A stretch of 64,000 nt of DNA, taken from assembly GCA_947579605.1 (NCBI GenBank), contig OX388316.1, positions 10,605,290 through 10,669,289 of the forward strand, in the 5' to 3' direction. Source of the DNA: Athripsodes cinereus. Lineage: Eukaryota > Arthropoda > Insecta > Trichoptera > Leptoceridae. The translations under genes were made by a program, and so were the position numbers. Shown piece after piece: positions 61,625-64,000 of the stretch. Position 1 is the first letter of the stretch; each line of letters starts with the position of its first letter. A model generated the notes under the pieces. It was not told where the DNA came from. It searched no databases and saw only the letters and a program-made list of their open reading frames with translations.

Positions 61625-61747
61625 CTTTTTGAGTTGGAAGTTCTCAGGGCGTAGAGTTTCCTGGATCTCCTGGTCAGCCCCTCGCACCGGCGGCTGCACC
61701 GTGCTCCTGAACCCATCCAGTACTCCCTTGAATGTGAACTTCTTCAT
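61625..61747 (-). CDS. Tomosyn: Tomosyn (STXBP5 family), first coding exon
   Basis: This 41-codon exon starts with ATG (complement of CAT at 61745-61747) and ends exactly on a codon boundary at AAAAAG followed by a GT donor at 61624-61623. The peptide begins MKKFTFKGVLDGFRSTVQ, continues with DQEIQETLRPENFQLKK, and is the conserved N-terminus of tomosyn: the KxxLDG start and the EIQETL-x3-x-FQL motif also occur in vertebrate STXBP5. Known role of the family: a large cytosolic WD40 double-propeller protein with a C-terminal R-SNARE-like motif. It binds syntaxin and SNAP-25 and restrains vesicle priming at synapses. Only the leader before the first propeller is here. The remaining exons must lie to the left, and I recognised none within the window, so the following intron may exceed 61 kb. 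The CPOX gene diverges from it about 1 kb away. The identification rests on motif recognition without a database search. Confidence 0.88.
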
Positions 61748-62737
61748 CTCGAAGTGGAGGAATGGTTATATCTTGACAGAAAAACTGTAGAACGCGAACC
61801 GAAGCGTACGCGATAATAAACAATATGACAGGTGTTGTGTTGATATGGTGCTATGTGTATAGAAAGCAGTAAGTAAAGTGTTGCAATGTTTTCTTTGTTT
61901 GCTCAAATACTAGTGTGAGAGTATCACAACATGACAGCGCCGCAGCCAACAGTCACACCGTCACGGCACAACTCTCGGCTAGTTTTGGCAAGATCCTAGC
62001 GAAAGCATTCCCATTTGCGATGCGCTGTCAAAGCGGCCGTCTTGTTGTAAGACTATCTTCTTTTTACCCGCGAGATTTTGTATCTTCTCTCTCGAATCGT
62101 AAATCGTTTCGCGATCGACCGTAATATCACGCCGCTGCGCCACGGTTCAATGCCGTGCCGTGTGGGCGCAACTGGCTACCGCTACCTCTGTATAACAGGG
62201 CGCGGAAATCGAAAGATCTTCAATATGGACTAAACGATAGATGTTTTCACCGACTATGTGTATATTTATTTTATAAATGTAGCATCCGTGATAACTGGCG
62301 CACCTCAGGCTTGTAACGACGGCCTGATACGAATGAGAGCTCTCCACAGAACTTAATGTACAGCAATGCGGCTCTAATGAGAGATCAATAATATGATTTT
62401 GACAGGCGCACAAAAGTTCGCACCGAAGTGTACCGCCCTCTCTTTCCTTTCGTTTATTTACCTGATATCTGACAATTTCTCTGTTCCCACATGGACAATG
62501 CTCTGTACTTGAAGACAAGGATAAGTATAGTAATCTCACTTTCGTCTAGAATTGTACTAGTAACACGCTGACAGATTGTACAAACCCAATCAGCTGATTT
62601 GGGGACGCGTTTTGACATTTTGTGATTTCATTCTTGCTGTGGGCTACGTGAGTTTTGTGATGTTGGATTAGTATGTCATAATGTTTTAAATACGTGGAAC
62701 ATCTCTAATTGTTAAAGTAATTTTGTGAATCCAAAAA
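61748..62737. promoter_or_regulatory. Divergent tomosyn/CPOX intergenic region with both 5' leaders
   Basis: This stretch separates the two outward-reading start codons and must hold both 5' UTRs and promoters, perhaps a shared bidirectional one. It is clearly richer in GC and CG dinucleotides than the AT-rich DNA to the left, especially at 61900-62620 (for example CGTCACGGCAC and GACGCGTTTTG). I saw no obvious TATA box or repeat element in it. Long open frames here (61915-62124 plus, 62147-62539 minus) have no recognisable domain and are probably a by-product of base composition. Transcription start sites cannot be placed from sequence alone. Confidence 0.6.
62660..62689 (+). promoter_or_regulatory. 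Three minimal upstream ORFs in the presumed CPOX leader
   Basis: Three ATGs with immediate stops lie 50-80 bases before the CPOX start: ATGTTGGATTAG at 62660-62671, ATGTCATAA at 62673-62681 and ATGTTTTAA at 62681-62689. The stop of the second overlaps the ATG of the third. If the CPOX transcript starts upstream of 62660, scanning ribosomes would meet these first. If it starts downstream, they have no role. Confidence 0.35.
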
Positions 62738-63309
62738 ATGTTTCTGAAGTCCTTAATTGGATCTTTGCGTCCCTTAGGGACTATAGCGGCCTATCGCTCG
62801 ATAAAAAGGAATAATTTGAGGTTAGTTTGTTGCTTGATTATGTAGAATTATTTTATTCTTGTTGACTTTTATGTAAAAATTATGCGTAATGACCTACGTT
62901 TGAAAAGTTAAGGAATTACTGATTGACATGAAATTATTTGGAAAAAATTAAGAAAATTTATCAATACTTTAATTTTGACCTTTGTTCTCATTCTGTTTTA
63001 AACCATAATAACATGTTAATTGAAAATCAGTGTTGAAGATAATAGAATACATATCAGTGGAAATATTATTTCAGGAAAATTGCTGGCGTTGCTCTTGGTA
63101 CTGGGTTTGTTTTCTACACAGTATATAGAAAAAATGGAGTTGTATACACAGCCAAAGCAACCACCAACTTTGATAATTTTATGGCTATGCCAGTAACACT
63201 TGTAGAGGACCTAAAGAATAATCCAAATGATATGAGAACTAAAATGGAATTAATGATAATGAAAATTCAAACAGAATTTTGTAAAGCATTAGAGGCCGAA
63301 GAAGATAAG
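62738..63309 (+). CDS. CPOX: Coproporphyrinogen III oxidase, first two coding exons (partial)
   Basis: Exon 1 is 62738-62820 (83 nt, donor GTTAGT). Exon 2 is 63075-63309 (235 nt, acceptor TTTCAG, donor GTATGT). Joined, they give 106 codons without a stop, with phase 2 at the first junction and phase 0 at the second. Residues 1-27 (MFLKSLIGSLRPLG...) are basic and hydrophobic with no acidic residue, as in a mitochondrial presequence. Residues 30-45 are a hydrophobic stretch (IAGVALGTGFVFYTVY). From residue 62 the chain shows the conserved start of the enzyme: FMAMPVT, NDMRTKMELMIMKIQ and EFCKALE. Known reaction: oxidative decarboxylation of coproporphyrinogen III to protoporphyrinogen IX, in the mitochondrial intermembrane space, in haem synthesis. 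The catalytic exons are beyond the right edge. Intron 2 contains an antisense LINE fragment. The start codon is the first ATG with a long frame, and three tiny upstream ORFs precede it. Confidence 0.9.
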
Positions 63310-63734
63310 GTATGTAAATTTTTATTTTGCATTTGCTAATAATGTTAGGCGTTCCTTTTTCTTCTATATTTATGTCATAGAATTTCTATGTGTCTGTATT
63401 TTTCTGTATAATTATTTTATTATTGTCTTGATTGTTTGATGTGTACGTACAATGACAGCGAAAAGGTTTTTACTGTAATGCTGTTCATTGTTTCATTTAT
63501 ACAATAAATAAATAAATGTGATTGTGAAGTTATGGGAATTATAGATACTTATACTCAATCTATATTTTGGAAAACTATTATTATTGTAAATTATATTTAA
63601 GAAATATCACCAATAGCATAATAGCATAATAATCAATATCAACAATAAGAAATATACCAATATCAGTAATTAATATATTATAGCAGTCTTTTTTTTAAAT
63701 TTGACATACCTAAAAAAATATTCTGTAGAATTTG

Positions 63735-63955
63735 TATATAATTATATGTTGCAAACTATTCTTTCATTTTCTTTTACAAAAACTTATACTTATGTCTTCG
63801 AAACATTAATTTTTAAACCATTCAAACTGCAGCTATCATACATACACATAACAATTTCTTTTAAATCCAGTTTAAGTTATCTGCGTACAGCAATGCATTC
63901 ATCCGATTTCAATTCGGCTCCAATATCCATCTATTTATAGGTTGCATACAGTAGT
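63735..63955 (-). mobile_element. RTE-like LINE fragment inside CPOX intron 2
   Basis: The minus strand reads NRMNALLYADN, matching NALKYADD of the 36-kb copy with the second catalytic aspartate codon changed. After small indels it continues SCSLNGLKINV and then a KxxVFVKENERIVC-like stretch. It is antisense to CPOX, frameshifted and long dead. It belongs to the same family as the fragments at 15.7 and 36.1 kb. Confidence 0.65.
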
Positions 63956-64000
63956 TAAAGAATAGGTTGAACAGCTACAGAAACGGGCAACAACCTTCCT

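Noticed and set aside
61915..62124. 69-codon plus-strand open frame
   Set aside because: No motif and no plausible start context; lies in the tomosyn leader/promoter region.
62147..62539. 130-codon minus-strand open frame in the divergent promoter region
   Set aside because: Cysteine- and serine-rich composition without a motif, located in the GC-richer leader block; best explained by composition.
1..64000. CRISPR arrays, bacterial operons, viral genes
   Set aside because: None seen; introns with GT-AG borders, LINEs and SINE-like repeats identify animal nuclear DNA.

Overview
The window looks like nuclear DNA of an insect, most likely a moth or butterfly. It is very AT-rich and full of TACCTA/TAGGTA motifs and 5'-truncated LINEs. 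Some of these are RTE-type 3' ends with (GAT)n tails of the kind common in Lepidoptera. The two host genes I recognise also have insect-like starts. The species call is inference, not something the sequence states.

Only the right-hand 2.4 kb holds recognisable host gene sequence. On the minus strand, 61747-61625 is the first coding exon (41 codons, ending in a clean GT donor) of tomosyn, the syntaxin-binding WD40 protein (STXBP5 family). On the plus strand, 62738-62820 and 63075-63309 are the first two coding exons of coproporphyrinogen III oxidase (CPOX, haem synthesis), which runs off the right edge. The two genes diverge from a shared region of about 1 kb (61748-62737) that is visibly richer in GC and CG than the rest. 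Everything left of 61625 lies downstream of the tomosyn donor. I recognised no further tomosyn exon and no other host gene there, so it may be one very long tomosyn intron, with intergenic DNA as the alternative.

The left 61 kb is a graveyard of mobile elements. (1) An RTE-like LINE family has seven or so fragments (1.4, 4.0, 15.7-16.5, 34.1-34.6, 36.1, 55.0 and 63.8 kb). Three have readable target-site duplications, and one has the 5'-inversion structure expected of twin priming. (2) A short family of about 248 bp has at least 15 copies on both strands. It has a defined 5' end (CCGTGGAGCACC) and one 12-bp target duplication, and its 3' end closely matches that of the RTE-like LINE. It looks like a SINE-type passenger of that LINE. 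(3) Other LINE remnants lie at 9.05-9.9 (CR1/Jockey type), 14.5, 37.7 and 44.3 kb, plus several unclassified 3' ends. (4) There are two MITE-like inverted-repeat elements (41.25 and 44.6 kb), one of them nested inside another element.

The most interesting signal is a set of palindromic or solo terminal repeats at 31.3, 41.2 and 54.1 kb. Each contains a candidate hammerhead self-cleaving ribozyme: a CTGATGA core, a helix II hairpin, GAAA or GAAG, a very short helix III, and C before the presumed cleavage site. The arrangement fits terminal repeats of Penelope-like retroelements, which are known to carry hammerheads with minimal helix III. All copies share an extra U between the CUGAUGA core and helix II.
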